This document shows, in pieces, positions 18,360 through 27,616 of a stretch of 64,000 nt of DNA. The translations under genes were made by a program, and so were the position numbers. The stretch comes from JBEKTW01 sp049515655 (GTDB lineage: Bacteria > Bacteroidota > Ignavibacteria > UBA10030 > SZUA-254), in contig JBEKTW010000017.1 of the NCBI GenBank assembly GCA_049515655.1, forward strand, positions 15,385 to 79,384, read 5' to 3'. The notes beneath the pieces were generated by a model, which saw only the letters and a list, made by a program, of their open reading frames with translations, was not told where the DNA came from and made no database searches. Position 1 is the stretch's first letter. Each line of letters starts with the position of its first letter.

Positions 18360-19976
18360 TCACTTCAGCAAAAGCAATTTTCTCGTCTGAGGAGGAGACC
18401 GTTCAGGCCTCACAACAAACAGGTATATGCCACTTGCGAGGTGATCTCCGTCAAAGAGAATAACATGTTTTCCTTCCGTTTGTTTGCCTTGATAAAGTGA
18501 TCTGATTTCTTTGCCTAGAACGGCATAGATTTTTAGTGAGATCCACTGATTCGAGGGCAGCGAGTAGGAAATGCTTGTGGTAGGGTTGAAGGGATTGGGA
18601 TAGTTCTGGTAGAGTGTGAAATTGCCGGGCAGTTGTTTGGTCGCATCTTCGCGTATCACCGTAATGACCTCGCCGAGATTTCCGTCCCTACTAACCTGCT
18701 GTGCGCGTATAGTAAAATCGGTTTCCCGAAAGCCTGCAAGAATACAGCCGCCATTCCCATCACTTGCAATTACTAAACCACCTATTGACTGAAGGACAAT
18801 TCCAACGTCATTTGGCTTCCAGATCCGTTCACCAAGGGTATCTATGGCTTGTGCGTAAATACCTAGGGCTGATCTACTGTCCGCCCATACAAATATACTT
18901 GAATTAGTACTACTAATCATCCATTGAAATACCTTTTGAGACTTGACAGTGCTTACCCATATGCCTTGATTTGGAAATATTTTGGTTCCATCACAGCGTA
19001 CAATCTGCGTACGAACATCCCAAACACTATCTTTGAACTGTGACCATCCTATCCACGAATAACCATTCTTCAAGGCAAAATCATACACCATATAATAGTT
19101 TGTATTTAAAGTATCCAAAATCACGCCTGAGCTATCCCATTGAAGAACACCGTTCGAATCAACCTTTTGAAGATTTAGTGTAAATAGCAACTGACTGTTT
19201 TTGTAACCAAGTATGTTTTTGTTAAGAAGATAGACGTTTCTCAAGCTATCAACTCGTAATTGAAACGCACTCTTGACGAGTATTCCGGAGCTGGGCCAGT
19301 ACATATTTCCATTGTGATCAAACCGCTGTAACCTCCCAATGCCATAAAGCATATAACACCCACCACTGCCGTCGCTTATCATGGGGTTTTGTTGGGGTGA
19401 GTTCCAAACGTATTTTCCGCTATCGCCCCACACTCGCATGCCTGTATTATCAATGCGATTTATCCACAGGTCACCCGCCGTGTCCACCCAAGCAACTATG
19501 CAGCCGCCGTTCTCATCGGAAACAACCGCCTGATAACCTTGATTTGCTTCTGAAACTGAAACCCTCACACCACCTGCTCCCCACAACAAATTACCACTGC
19601 TATCAACACGCTGTACGCGTACTCGTGCGCCAGAAGTAAATCCTGAATCGTAGTCATCAACGTAGGCAATGATAACGCCTCCTCGTCCGTCCTCGGTAAT
19701 CTTTGCTATCCACTGCTCCGGCAATTCTCCGAGAATCTGTTTGCCGTTGCCCCAAGGTTTATATCCGTAACGGTTGAGCCGTTCTAAGATTAAGTGTCTT
19801 GGATAGCCGAGGTTTTGTTCATACGTAATGTAGCAACCGCCTGCACTGTCGCTGCAAATTTCAGGATTAAGTCCGTAACCGACAATGAGATTCTGAGTTG
19901 GGTCGGCGGACCATTGGGAAAGGCTATGGCATGTGAGAATCGCGATGAAGAATATAAGGTAGGTATAGCGTTTCAT
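18360..19976 (-). CDS. Secreted protein with type IX secretion sorting signal, function unknown
   Basis: The 538-residue protein begins with a Sec signal peptide (MKRYTYLIFFIAILTCHSLS) and ends with a Por-secretion C-terminal domain. That domain shows the NYPNPFNPTTSISYSLP block, KIYAVLGKEIRSL, GKHVILFDGDHLASGIYLF, and terminates in TRKLLLLK. It is thus exported and then carried through the outer membrane by T9SS. The body has about seven repeats with GGCYI/GGCIVAW motifs such as DSAGGCYITYEQN, DENGGCIVAWVD and DGSGGCYMLYG, suggesting a beta-propeller. The ATG at 19976 (GAGGATGG upstream) was preferred over 20021 because it gives the signal peptide. The ligand is unknown. Confidence 0.85.
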   Translation of the reverse strand: MKRYTYLIFFIAILTCHSLSQWSADPTQNLIVGYGLNPEICSDSAGGCYITYEQNLGYPRHLILERLNRYGYKPWGNGKQILGELPEQWIAKITEDGRGGVIIAYVDDYDSGFTSGARVRVQRVDSSGNLLWGAGGVRVSVSEANQGYQAVVSDENGGCIVAWVDTAGDLWINRIDNTGMRVWGDSGKYVWNSPQQNPMISDGSGGCYMLYGIGRLQRFDHNGNMYWPSSGILVKSAFQLRVDSLRNVYLLNKNILGYKNSQLLFTLNLQKVDSNGVLQWDSSGVILDTLNTNYYMVYDFALKNGYSWIGWSQFKDSVWDVRTQIVRCDGTKIFPNQGIWVSTVKSQKVFQWMISSTNSSIFVWADSRSALGIYAQAIDTLGERIWKPNDVGIVLQSIGGLVIASDGNGGCILAGFRETDFTIRAQQVSRDGNLGEVITVIREDATKQLPGNFTLYQNYPNPFNPTTSISYSLPSNQWISLKIYAVLGKEIRSLYQGKQTEGKHVILFDGDHLASGIYLFVVRPERSPPQTRKLLLLK

Positions 19977-20004
19977 CGAATGACCATCCTCACAAAAATG
20001 CAAG

Positions 20005-20041
20005 AACCCGCTGCATCCCAATGCATCAGGGCACGCGGGTT
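20005..20041. other. Stem-loop in the leader of the T9SS protein gene
   Basis: Arms AACCCGC (20005-20011) and GCGGGTT (20035-20041) enclose a loop that holds TGCAT inverted pairs. It lies about 30 bases before the chosen start of the minus-strand gene. Nothing identifies it as a known riboswitch. Confidence 0.5.
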
Positions 20042-20178
20042 TTAAAGAACCTCAATTTGTGACATCTGATCTCCAGAACGAGTCACAGGAGAACGTAAGG
20101 AATCTCCTTTAAGAAGTCAAATACATCGAAAAATCGGTGGTGTGTCATTTTCACTTTCGGGTACCGTGCCGACCCCAC

Positions 20179-20249
20179 CTTCCGTCCTCCCCTTGGCAAG
20201 GGGAGAAAACTTCTCCCCCTTTTTCAAGGGGGAGAATACAAGAGGGGGT
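20179..20249 (+). repeat. Dispersed intergenic repeat, copy 3
   Basis: This copy contains the shared CCTCCCCTTGG block followed by the CCCCCTTTTTCAAGGGGG hairpin and GAATACAAGAGGGGGT. It lies in the 370-base spacer between the ABC ATPase gene and the T9SS gene. The rest of that spacer (20050-20178 and 20250-20388) holds no gene that I can support. Confidence 0.85.
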
Positions 20250-20388
20250 CAAGAGTGAGCGATACGACTCTTACTGATCCACCTCCGAAAATTCCTTCTT
20301 CGGAATATCATACCAACGGGATGGGCTCCTTTAATGCGATTCGAACACACCTCCGCTGCCCTGAGGGGATGAGGCGATCTCATCGAAC

Positions 20389-21489
20389 CTACAACGCCTT
20401 CCCTGTTTGCTTGTCAAAGAAATGCAGCTTGGAGGTATCGAAGAACAGATTGAACGTTGCTCCGACTGTCGGCTGAACATCCGTCGTGATGCGGGATACG
20501 TATTGCGCGCCGGATGAGCCCATCGTGAAGTACACAAAGATTTCGTTGCCGACCGGCTCAGTGACGTCGACTTTGACCGGGACGCTGCGGCTTGCACCGG
20601 ACTGCGATTTTGCCGAGATGTGTTCCGGGCGAATGCCGAGAGTGATGTTAGCGTTTTTGTAGGAGGCGAGGCGGCTGCTCCCGGGCGGGGCAACGGGAAG
20701 CCGGAGGTCTCCGCCCTCTTGCTCGAACTGCAATCCATTCTCACCCGTAAGCCGGCCTTCAAAAAAATTCATCGTCGGGCTGCCGATAAATCCAGCAACA
20801 AAACGATTTGCTGGTTTATTGTAGATCGTGAGGGGTGTCTCCACCTGTTGCACAAGCCCTCTCTCCATGACGACGATGCGGTCTCCCATCGACATCGCCT
20901 CGACCTGGTCGTGGGTTACGTAGATCATGGTGGTCTCGAGTTGATTGTGGAGACGCGAAATCTCCGTGCGCATCTGAACGCGCAGGTTGGCGTCAAGGTT
21001 GCTGAGCGGCTCGTCGAAGAGAAAAACCTTCGGTCGCCGGACGATTGCCCTGCCGAGCGCAACCCTCTGGCGCTGTCCGCCGGAGAGTGCCTTCGGCTTG
21101 CGGTCAAGATATTCCCTGATGCCCAGGATATCGGCAGCATGCTCTACCCGCTTACGGATTTCCGGCTTGGGGAATTTGCGCAGCTTCAGGCCGAAGGCGA
21201 GGTTCTCGTACACAGTCATGTGGGGGTACAGCGCGTAGTTTTGAAAAACCATGGCGATGTCGCGGTCCTTCGGCGGGACGTCGTTCACAACCGCGTCGTC
21301 GATGAAAATGCTTCCCTCGGAGATCTCTTCGAGTCCGGCGATCATGCGAAGAGTGGTGGACTTGCCGCAGCCCGACGGTCCTACCAGCACAACAAATTCC
21401 TTGTCCTCGATGCTGAGGTTTACATCGTTGACGGCGGTGACATTGCCTTCAAACTTCTTATACACGTGCTCCAGGCGGACGCTACCCAT
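20389..21489 (-). CDS. ugpC: Sugar ABC transporter ATP-binding protein (UgpC/MalK/MsmX type)
   Basis: The 366-residue protein powers a CUT1-type sugar importer by hydrolysing ATP on the cytoplasmic side. It has Walker A GPSGCGKST, the Q-loop VFQNYALYPHMTV, signature LSGGQRQRVALGRAIVRRP, Walker B VFLFDEPLSNLD and the H-loop YVTHDQVEAM. The C-terminal OB-like TOBE regulatory region follows (LGIRPEHI). The ATG at 21489 has AAGGAA upstream; the frame reaches further to 21525. No permease or binding-protein gene is next to it, so it is probably a shared ATPase for several sugar importers, as MsmX is in Bacillus. The name ugpC is a family label and does not show glycerol-phosphate transport. Confidence 0.92.
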   Translation of the reverse strand: MGSVRLEHVYKKFEGNVTAVNDVNLSIEDKEFVVLVGPSGCGKSTTLRMIAGLEEISEGSIFIDDAVVNDVPPKDRDIAMVFQNYALYPHMTVYENLAFGLKLRKFPKPEIRKRVEHAADILGIREYLDRKPKALSGGQRQRVALGRAIVRRPKVFLFDEPLSNLDANLRVQMRTEISRLHNQLETTMIYVTHDQVEAMSMGDRIVVMERGLVQQVETPLTIYNKPANRFVAGFIGSPTMNFFEGRLTGENGLQFEQEGGDLRLPVAPPGSSRLASYKNANITLGIRPEHISAKSQSGASRSVPVKVDVTEPVGNEIFVYFTMGSSGAQYVSRITTDVQPTVGATFNLFFDTSKLHFFDKQTGKAL

Positions 21490-21608
21490 GTCGATTCCTT
21501 GGTAATAAGATAATGAATGAAACAAATATACGCAGATGCCGAATGAATCTCAACCGCCGATGTTTTCTCTGCGGTGCGGCACTGTGCCGGCCTAGACCGG
21601 CTCGGGAT

Positions 21609-23102
21609 TTACCTGAAAATTTGCGTGTTCAGCTTGAAAGGGAACGGGATGGTTATCCAGACCGCCACCGGTCTCCCATGAAACACCGCAGGAGTGAACC
21701 TCCATCGCCGGGCTGCTGCTGCGGCCGCGTCGTTCAAGAGCGGAGATTCCGACATGGTGATGATCGTCTTCCTCACGCGCCCCCGTTCATCGATCAGGCA
21801 TCGTATCCACACGGTGCCCTCGATGCCACCGTCGCGTGCCGGAACGGGATACTCCGGAGCCACTTGCTTGACCGGCACCGGCTCGCGGTCGACGGGTACG
21901 ACATCCGATGGATTGGGGAAACCTTGACTCAATGATTTTTCCCACCACGTTGCGTCGAAGGGATCTTCCGCCAACCACGGCAGGACTTTTACATCCGGGG
22001 CGTCGTAGGAAATGTGATTTATGCTCAATCGCTTCTGAGACACGTCATCACCGAGTTTAGCCGCAATCTTCTGACTTTCGACAGATTCCGCGTTCTTCCC
22101 CAGCTTCACATAGATTTCGCCGAGTTGGCGCCAGCATGAAGAACTTGCCGGAAAGATGTTGATGGAATTCTTGACCGTGCGAAGTGCGTACTCGTACTGG
22201 TTTCTCCCCATGTAGATATTCGAAAGGGCAAGAGCGGCATCGGAGGAGAATGCAGTATCGAACAGAGCGTTTCCGTAGTAGATGAAGGCCTGGGAAGTAT
22301 CCCGTAAGGACATATAGCAGTCGGCAATCTCGATCGATAGTTCCGAGGCATGGAGTGGATCGATTTCCATTGCTCCCGTAAACATGCGTATCGCTTTTTC
22401 CGGGTTTCCCTTCGTGACCAGGATCATCCCTGCATCGTAGTATGCCTCGGAAAGAAATCGCTTCGGCGCATAAAATGCCGGGAATTGTTTTACAAGTTCC
22501 GCGGCCTTTTCCATCAATTCTTTTCTTCTCTCCTGGCTTGCATAAACCGAGAGAATTCGCTGGTACGCAAGAGTATCCTCGAGGATCTTCAGGGATTCGT
22601 TATATTCATCCATGGCATCGTCGAAATTCTGATTTGCCGCTAAGGAGTCTCCCTTTATGATATGGATCAGCGCGAGGACGGCCTCTCCCCTCGGGCTATG
22701 TCGCCGCCGTGCCTGCTCGGCGTATCTTACAGTGGACGAGTAATCCTTCTTCTCCAGGAAAATCACGCAGATGCTGTCATAGTCCTGATGACATGTATCG
22801 CAATCCTCTCGTGCGGCGGCGCTGAGATAGGCATCGACAGCTTCTCCCAAATTCTGTTTTCGGTGCGAGGCTTCGCCAAGAAGTCGATACATCTCTGCCG
22901 AATTGTTTTGATGCTTAACGGCCTCCTGAAGGATGACAATGGCCGCATCATAGGAGCCGCCCGAGATGAACTTCCTGGCGCTGTCGGCGGCGGCATTCTC
23001 CTGTGACCGTGACATAGCCGGGAACAGCAAGATCAATGCCAGAAACGAGAACATTTTCGTTTGTACACCGGCTGGCCGGTCATTTCTGAGAGAATCGTCC
23101 AT
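21609..23102 (-). CDS. TPR protein with C-terminal TonB domain, exported
   Basis: The 497-residue protein has an N-terminal hydrophobic segment (MFSFLALILLFPAMSRSQ), then at least eight TPR-like helical repeats (VILQEAVKHQNNSAEMYRLLGEASHR, ALRTVKNSINIFPASSSCWRQLGEIYVKLGK). It ends in a TonB C-terminal domain: PEYPVPARDGGIEGTVWIRCLIDERGRVRK followed by AAAAARRWRFTPA. TonB domains of this kind contact TonB-box receptors or act as stand-alone envelope modules. Here the domain is joined to TPRs rather than to a proline-rich spacer, as in many Bacteroidota. The ATG at 23102 has GAGG close upstream; an internal ATG at 23054 is an alternative. Confidence 0.8.
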   Translation of the reverse strand: MDDSLRNDRPAGVQTKMFSFLALILLFPAMSRSQENAAADSARKFISGGSYDAAIVILQEAVKHQNNSAEMYRLLGEASHRKQNLGEAVDAYLSAAAREDCDTCHQDYDSICVIFLEKKDYSSTVRYAEQARRRHSPRGEAVLALIHIIKGDSLAANQNFDDAMDEYNESLKILEDTLAYQRILSVYASQERRKELMEKAAELVKQFPAFYAPKRFLSEAYYDAGMILVTKGNPEKAIRMFTGAMEIDPLHASELSIEIADCYMSLRDTSQAFIYYGNALFDTAFSSDAALALSNIYMGRNQYEYALRTVKNSINIFPASSSCWRQLGEIYVKLGKNAESVESQKIAAKLGDDVSQKRLSINHISYDAPDVKVLPWLAEDPFDATWWEKSLSQGFPNPSDVVPVDREPVPVKQVAPEYPVPARDGGIEGTVWIRCLIDERGRVRKTIITMSESPLLNDAAAAAARRWRFTPAVFHGRPVAVWITIPFPFKLNTQIFR

Positions 23103-23362
23103 AGTACCTCGATTGTGAATGCGCCCGGATTCTTTAGCGCAAGGTGCGCGTCAAGCCACTGCAAGAAGTCATACGCTGTAAATTTGAAAGAACCTCAAGC
23201 CGATAAGTTTGAATTCCCCACGTCTCCTCTATTCGATAATCAGGGTCCTTTTTAAAAATGTACAAAGAATTCCCGGTTTTGTCAATCCCTTCCATCAAGA
23301 TTCTTATGTGGTGCAACGGGTTCCGATCTGATTGAGCCGATGTTGGACATTTTTGGATGGAA

Positions 23363-24013
23363 TTACTTTCTCAACAGTTTCAGCGCATGAGTCCAGCGGT
23401 TGTGGATCATGCCCGGGATGCACCATAAAATGCACAGCGGTTCGATGGCACGGGCGGCCTCGACTTTTCCCAGGTCTTCGATGTCCCAGCCGAACTGTTC
23501 CAGAATTACATGCACTTCCTGTTTCGCACGATCGTTGTTCCCGCAAATGAACATCGTCGGTTGTACCCCGTTGAAATCGGGATTAACCATGAACGCGTTG
23601 CCGATGCAGCTGAACGCCTTCACGAAATATGCATCGGGCGCGAGCTTTTGCAGGCGCTCCATGAGTGATTCGTTGGGGGAAGTGAAGAACTGAATGACGC
23701 CGTTCACCGGAGGCGCATCCGAGATCGGATTGGTGACATCGATCACCGTTTTCCCCTTCAAATTGGATCTACCGGAAGATTTCAACGCAGATTCTGCTGC
23801 AGTTCCCTTCACAGCAAGCACGACGATCTCTCCGAACTTCGCCGTTCCCTCAAACGATGCTATACGGCATTTGCCTCCGGTTTTGCTCTTCAATTCCTCG
23901 TGCCTGGATTTGTTGTTGGTTCCGATCATCACGTCATAACCGTGCTTGACAAAGCCGTTCGCGAGTATCTGTCCGACAACTCCTGATCCGATTACTCCGA
24001 TCTTCTTTCCCAT
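23363..24013 (-). CDS. NADP-binding oxidoreductase of the F420-dependent reductase family
   Basis: The 216-residue protein opens with a Rossmann dinucleotide-binding motif (KKIGVIGSGVVGQILANGFVKHGYDVMIG) and contains VLAVKGTA, GKTVIDVTNP and a substrate-region stretch with VKAFSCIGN. This matches the NADP oxidoreductase/coenzyme-F420 reductase family. In bacteria without F420 these proteins are thought to be NADPH-dependent reductases with an unknown partner. The ATG at 24013 is clear. It is flanked by spacers of 260 and 290 bases, so it is probably monocistronic. Confidence 0.8.
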   Translation of the reverse strand: MGKKIGVIGSGVVGQILANGFVKHGYDVMIGTNNKSRHEELKSKTGGKCRIASFEGTAKFGEIVVLAVKGTAAESALKSSGRSNLKGKTVIDVTNPISDAPPVNGVIQFFTSPNESLMERLQKLAPDAYFVKAFSCIGNAFMVNPDFNGVQPTMFICGNNDRAKQEVHVILEQFGWDIEDLGKVEAARAIEPLCILWCIPGMIHNRWTHALKLLRK

Positions 24014-24305
24014 TTTTTTCCTTTCTAATGAGTAATGAATTAACCTAATAGAAGTTCCGTATACTTGGAGAAAAAATTAAATCTGAATATCGAAGTCCTA
24101 AACAAATTCTAATACCAAATTTACAAGTTTGAAACACCAATTGGCTGCTGCGCCTAGATGTTGACAAAGAGACCCCGAGGTATCCCTTTGGGACGTGTCA
24201 GTAAGTATGGGTTTGTTTAATATTAGAACTTAAGATTTGTTTGGGAATTAGTGCTTCGGATTTAGAGTTTTCTCTTCAAATACCTCGTTGCCCTTCATGC
24301 GTTCC

Positions 24306-25124
24306 TCAAGATATTCTAAACGACGTCATGGATATGGAGCCCATGACCGTCTTGTCGTTGAAGATAGTGATATTCTCGTCTTTTTCCTTCAAACCCAAAA
24401 CGTAGAGCATGGGCAAAAAATGCTCGGGCGTGGGGACGGAGAGTGCCGCAGCCTTGCCGAGTGACGGATAGCTGATCAAGCTCTTGTGGTTGCCATTAAG
24501 GATGTACTCCTTGAATCGCACATTCATTTCTTGTGCCCAGTCATATGCGGAGTTCGGATCTTGCCAGTTGATCATTCGCAGGTTGTGGACCATGTTGCCG
24601 CTGCCGATGATCAGCACCCCATTCCTTCTCAGGGATGCCATGTCCTTCGCCAGGTTGTAATGCCGGTCCGGCGATTGGTATCGGTCGAGACTCAATTGCA
24701 GCACCGGCACGTCGGCGTTGGGGTACATGCGCCGCACAACGCTCCAGCATCCGTGGTCGAGTCCCCAATTGTTGTCAAGCTCCACGATTGCTTGTTTAAC
24801 CATTGCCTTCGTTTGTTCGGCCAGATCGGGACTCCCCCGTGCGGGATAGTCGACGGCGAACAGCTCCGGCGGAAATCCATAGAAGTCATGAATGGTTTTC
24901 GGTTTCTCCATCGCCGTCACGAACGTGCCGCGCGTTTCCCAGTGTGCCGAAACACAAAGAATGGCTTTTGGCTTCGGAAGTTCTTTCCCGACTTCTCTCC
25001 ATCCCGAGGCGAACTCATTGTCCTCGATAGCGTTCATGGGATTGCCGTGGCCAACGAACACCAGCGGCATCCGTTGCGACGAACCGAGAGCATCGGCAAT
25101 ATTGTTCAATCCATTGAGCGTCAT
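24306..25124 (-). CDS. ygiD: Extradiol ring-cleavage dioxygenase, 4,5-DOPA dioxygenase (YgiD) family
   Basis: The 272-residue protein matches the class III (LigB-type) extradiol dioxygenases that open a catechol ring with O2 at a non-haem Fe or Zn centre. Likely metal ligands are His in FVGHGNPMNAI, CVSAHWETRG and the DHGCWSV block, plus the later segment GSGNMVHNLR. IHDFYGFPPELFAVDYPARGSP is the family signature. E. coli YgiD cleaves L-DOPA in vitro; the physiological substrate is not known. It lies by itself, between unrelated genes. Confidence 0.9.
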   Translation of the reverse strand: MTLNGLNNIADALGSSQRMPLVFVGHGNPMNAIEDNEFASGWREVGKELPKPKAILCVSAHWETRGTFVTAMEKPKTIHDFYGFPPELFAVDYPARGSPDLAEQTKAMVKQAIVELDNNWGLDHGCWSVVRRMYPNADVPVLQLSLDRYQSPDRHYNLAKDMASLRRNGVLIIGSGNMVHNLRMINWQDPNSAYDWAQEMNVRFKEYILNGNHKSLISYPSLGKAAALSVPTPEHFLPMLYVLGLKEKDENITIFNDKTVMGSISMTSFRIS

Positions 25125-25616
25125 CGCATCGACAGTCCGTATTCGATAAGAAACGATGCGATAGCTGAGAGATCATGAACGCGCGGGATAACAATAGTTT
25201 GAGCATGCACTCCGTGATAATACAAAATGTTTCTGATATCGTCAAATTAGGCTTCGGGAGCGTCCATGAACCCTCTGAAGGCTCAGAAAATGTGCTGGAA
25301 GTGCCTTCCCGGCACTATCAACAAGTATACGCCCAGAGTTTCTGCTGTCAACTCAAGAAGTTGACATTTTCATGCGAGTTGGATAAATTATCAATATCAG
25401 AGGTTCGAGAGATCTTTCCCCGGATGCGTCAGCATGCCGATCCTTTCGTATGTCTTTCTTTACACCGGGTGCCGGCCGTAGCCGGGGTATTCACGGCAAT
25501 TGCACTTATGGAAGGCCCATGGGAGAGGTCATAGTTGAAGGCCGATTGCGTGAGTGCGTGGCGGTTTTGTCGTCTAAAGTTGGCAAGGGGAGTTTTGTTA
25601 CAGCAAGGAGATTGAT
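25125..25616. other. Gene-poor spacer near the tRNA-proximal end of the host segment
   Basis: One open frame of 119 codons (25175-25534, +) exists but lacks a ribosome site, overlaps frames on the other strand and resembles no family I recognise. I treat it as unsupported. The right end carries the AAGGAG ribosome site of the next gene at 25606-25611. Confidence 0.4.
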
Positions 25617-26018
25617 ATGAGACCGCAGAAGCCTGCTTCTGACCCGGAAAAACTGGACGTTGGTATTCTGATTTTGTTCTTTGCGTTGACGCTTGTTGCA
25701 AGCAGCCAGGAACGAAAGAGTGTGCAACTACCAGACACTTCTGTGAACAAGCTGCGAAGTTTTCATTCGGAATTCTTATTCGTCAAGCTTTCGTTCTTGC
25801 ATCCGCGGTCGCTAGGTTTCCTTTATCATCCACCTGCTGTTCCCTCACAGTTTATCTTCGAGCCGTTCGAAGAGAAAATTGACCTTGTATCTCCTTGGAA
25901 GCTGGAGTTGGCAAACCAAGAAGAATATCGAACAATGCGGACAATTCTGGAATCAATCGAACTTGGCGGGGTTGCGTATATTGGCTACGAGCACATCAAA
26001 AAGTACGGCTTGAAGTAG
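25617..26018 (+). CDS. Small hypothetical protein with N-terminal hydrophobic segment
   Basis: The 133-residue product starts with ATG at 25617, preceded by a good AAGGAG site. Residues 15-28 (VGILILFFALTLVASS) form a hydrophobic stretch, which could be a signal or membrane segment. The rest is rich in Leu and Phe and contains FHSEFLFVKLSFLHP and YIGYEHIKKYGLK. I recognise no family. A stem-loop with T-run follows 28 bases after the stop. Confidence 0.5.
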   Translation: MRPQKPASDPEKLDVGILILFFALTLVASSQERKSVQLPDTSVNKLRSFHSEFLFVKLSFLHPRSLGFLYHPPAVPSQFIFEPFEEKIDLVSPWKLELANQEEYRTMRTILESIELGGVAYIGYEHIKKYGLK

Positions 26019-26045
26019 AAATGGTGTGGGATTCTGTTGGAATGA

Positions 26046-26070
26046 TCCCGACTCTGTCGGGACCGTTTTT
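26046..26070 (+). terminator. Probable rho-independent terminator
   Basis: Arms TCCCGAC and GTCGGGA with a three-base loop are followed by CCGTTTTT. It lies just after the 133-residue hypothetical gene. Confidence 0.65.
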
Positions 26071-26113
26071 GGGCGGGATCTGATTAGGGAATAACTGATT
26101 CAACCCTAGATTA

Positions 26114-26505
26114 CTAATCTTGCAGTTCCTTTGGAACGGGCCTATCATTCGAGATGATTTCGTTTGTTATTGCTGCGATCCACCAGCGTCCATCGCGTTT
26201 CGTAAGCTCCCAGCTATCTACACCCTGTTGACCAGTCTTCATCCTTATCGGAATCTGCGCTTCATATAGAACGAGAATATGTGCAATGTTTCCCATGACC
26301 ATCGGTTTCATGCGAACGATTCGTTCTGTGAAGCCATACTGTTTGGCCGGGGTCCGCTGGAATCGAAGCTGACAGTTTTATAGAGATTACTCACCAGCCC
26401 TTCAGCTGTTGCGAACTCCGTCGGCCATGAAGAGGTTTGTGTCTGAACCGGCGGTGCTATCTGAGATAGCATAAGGAGGATAGCTAGAATTAGGACTTTA
26501 GTCAT
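26114..26505 (-). pseudogene. Remnant of an exported NTF2-like/SnoaL-type protein gene
   Basis: Two frames carry the ends of one protein. The N-terminal part (ATG 26505, frame open to 26308) has a signal peptide (MTKVLILAILLMLSQI) and AEGLVSNLYKTVSFD. The C-terminal part reads in another frame from before 26350 to the stop at 26114 and includes GFTERIVRMKP, GVDSWELTKRDGRWWIAAITNE, typical of the NTF2-like fold. The middle of the domain (about 60-70 residues by comparison with usual family length) is missing and the frame is shifted at the join. This indicates an internal deletion with frameshift, though I cannot see the ancestor. It is close to the tRNA insertion site. Confidence 0.6.
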
Positions 26506-26810
26506 TGTGACCCCCAACGATGGAATACCCCGCGAATTATTCAATTAGCAAAGACATTTCCCTATGCACCACGCTCCCTCGGCATACCTGGTATGATGAT
26601 ACAACAAAGGTACAAAAATCGAATCAGAGTGTCAACCAACATGCAACAAATAAAACTGAAGACTCCGGAATAAATCAACGAAGATTCCCTTCTCATCACA
26701 AACTGAGATCTAATCGAGCAGGATCTCCGTTGAACTTGAAATTTACCGTTCGTTTAGGTAAGTTTGCTTATTCACAAGGAGATAGGCTTTCATTATCGAA
26801 AGGAATCAAA

Positions 26811-27122
26811 ATGAAATTCTTCGTTCCTGGGGCTAAAGATCCTCAAAAAGCCGAAGAGATATATAAGGGAATTAAAGAGTTTAACTCCAGCAAAGTTAGA
26901 ATATCTTCCCGACGTATTTTTGCTATTCATTATGTTCGCAATAACAAACCCGAATATGTAGAAGTCGGGAAGCTACTTCCAACGACTGAGGATATAGTGC
27001 TTGCCATACTTGAGACGGATTATGTTTACTATGTTTGCACCCTGAGTCGTGGTGGTGGAAGTGGAGAACCGGTTTCGGTTGCTCGGCCCGATATTTCAAA
27101 GGTAATTAATTTTGAATCCTGA
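26811..27122 (+). CDS. Small hypothetical protein
   Basis: The 103-residue product starts at the ATG at 26811, which has GAAAGGAAT upstream. The open frame extends back to 26520 but the upstream part overlaps the leader of the NTF2-like remnant and is unlikely to be coding. It is basic and beta-rich (KVRISSRRIFAIHYVRNNKPEYVEVGKLL, YVYYVCTLSRGGGSGEPVS). No domain is recognised. Confidence 0.5.
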   Translation: MKFFVPGAKDPQKAEEIYKGIKEFNSSKVRISSRRIFAIHYVRNNKPEYVEVGKLLPTTEDIVLAILETDYVYYVCTLSRGGGSGEPVSVARPDISKVINFES

Positions 27123-27373
27123 CATATCTTTTCACTTTGGATTTACCTCGCTTCGATAGCTAGGACTTCTTCCCACTTCGACCTAAAGGGGCACCGGGAC
27201 ACACGAGATGCGAATTGAATTTACGGACGCTCAGCATCAGGATGAAAAGCAAATTGGTTGGATCCTAGGTTCATTGTTCATCAGGACGTGACAGTCGGAT
27301 TTGCACATATCTGGTGCAATTCTGAACCTCTCATTCACTGATTTGTCAGTCTCAATTATGAAAGGTGATCATT

Positions 27374-27616
27374 ATGAAGAAACAGACTTTTTCAGCAGTC
27401 ATTTCTTATGTCGTCATCCTTTCGAGCTTGGTACTGATTTACATGAATGCGACTGCCCAAGCCATTCGGCCCTCCGACAAGGCGGTAGAGTCTTTTGTCC
27501 CAAAAATGGAGCAAGGGAAAGATTCTGCCAAAGAACATGGGAGGCAGGGGAGGATACTATTCCGGCTACAAGCCACCGAATTTTCTCAGACGCGATATAT
27601 GCTACTCTTGAAATAA
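27374..27616 (+). CDS. Short exported hypothetical protein, possibly truncated
   Basis: The 80-residue frame starts at ATG 27374 with GAAAGGTGA upstream and opens with a signal peptide (MKKQTFSAVISYVVILSSLVLIYMNATAQA). The mature part is only about 50 residues and charged. It may be the front end of a longer envelope protein that has been cut down next to the element. No family is recognised. Confidence 0.4.
   Translation: MKKQTFSAVISYVVILSSLVLIYMNATAQAIRPSDKAVESFVPKMEQGKDSAKEHGRQGRILFRLQATEFSQTRYMLLLK

Noticed and set aside
20620..21513. A 297-codon + frame opposite the ABC ATPase
   Set aside because: The ATPase has every ABC motif in order; the opposite frame has none.
24486..25178. A 230-codon + frame opposite the YgiD-type dioxygenase
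   Set aside because: Shadow of a recognised enzyme.
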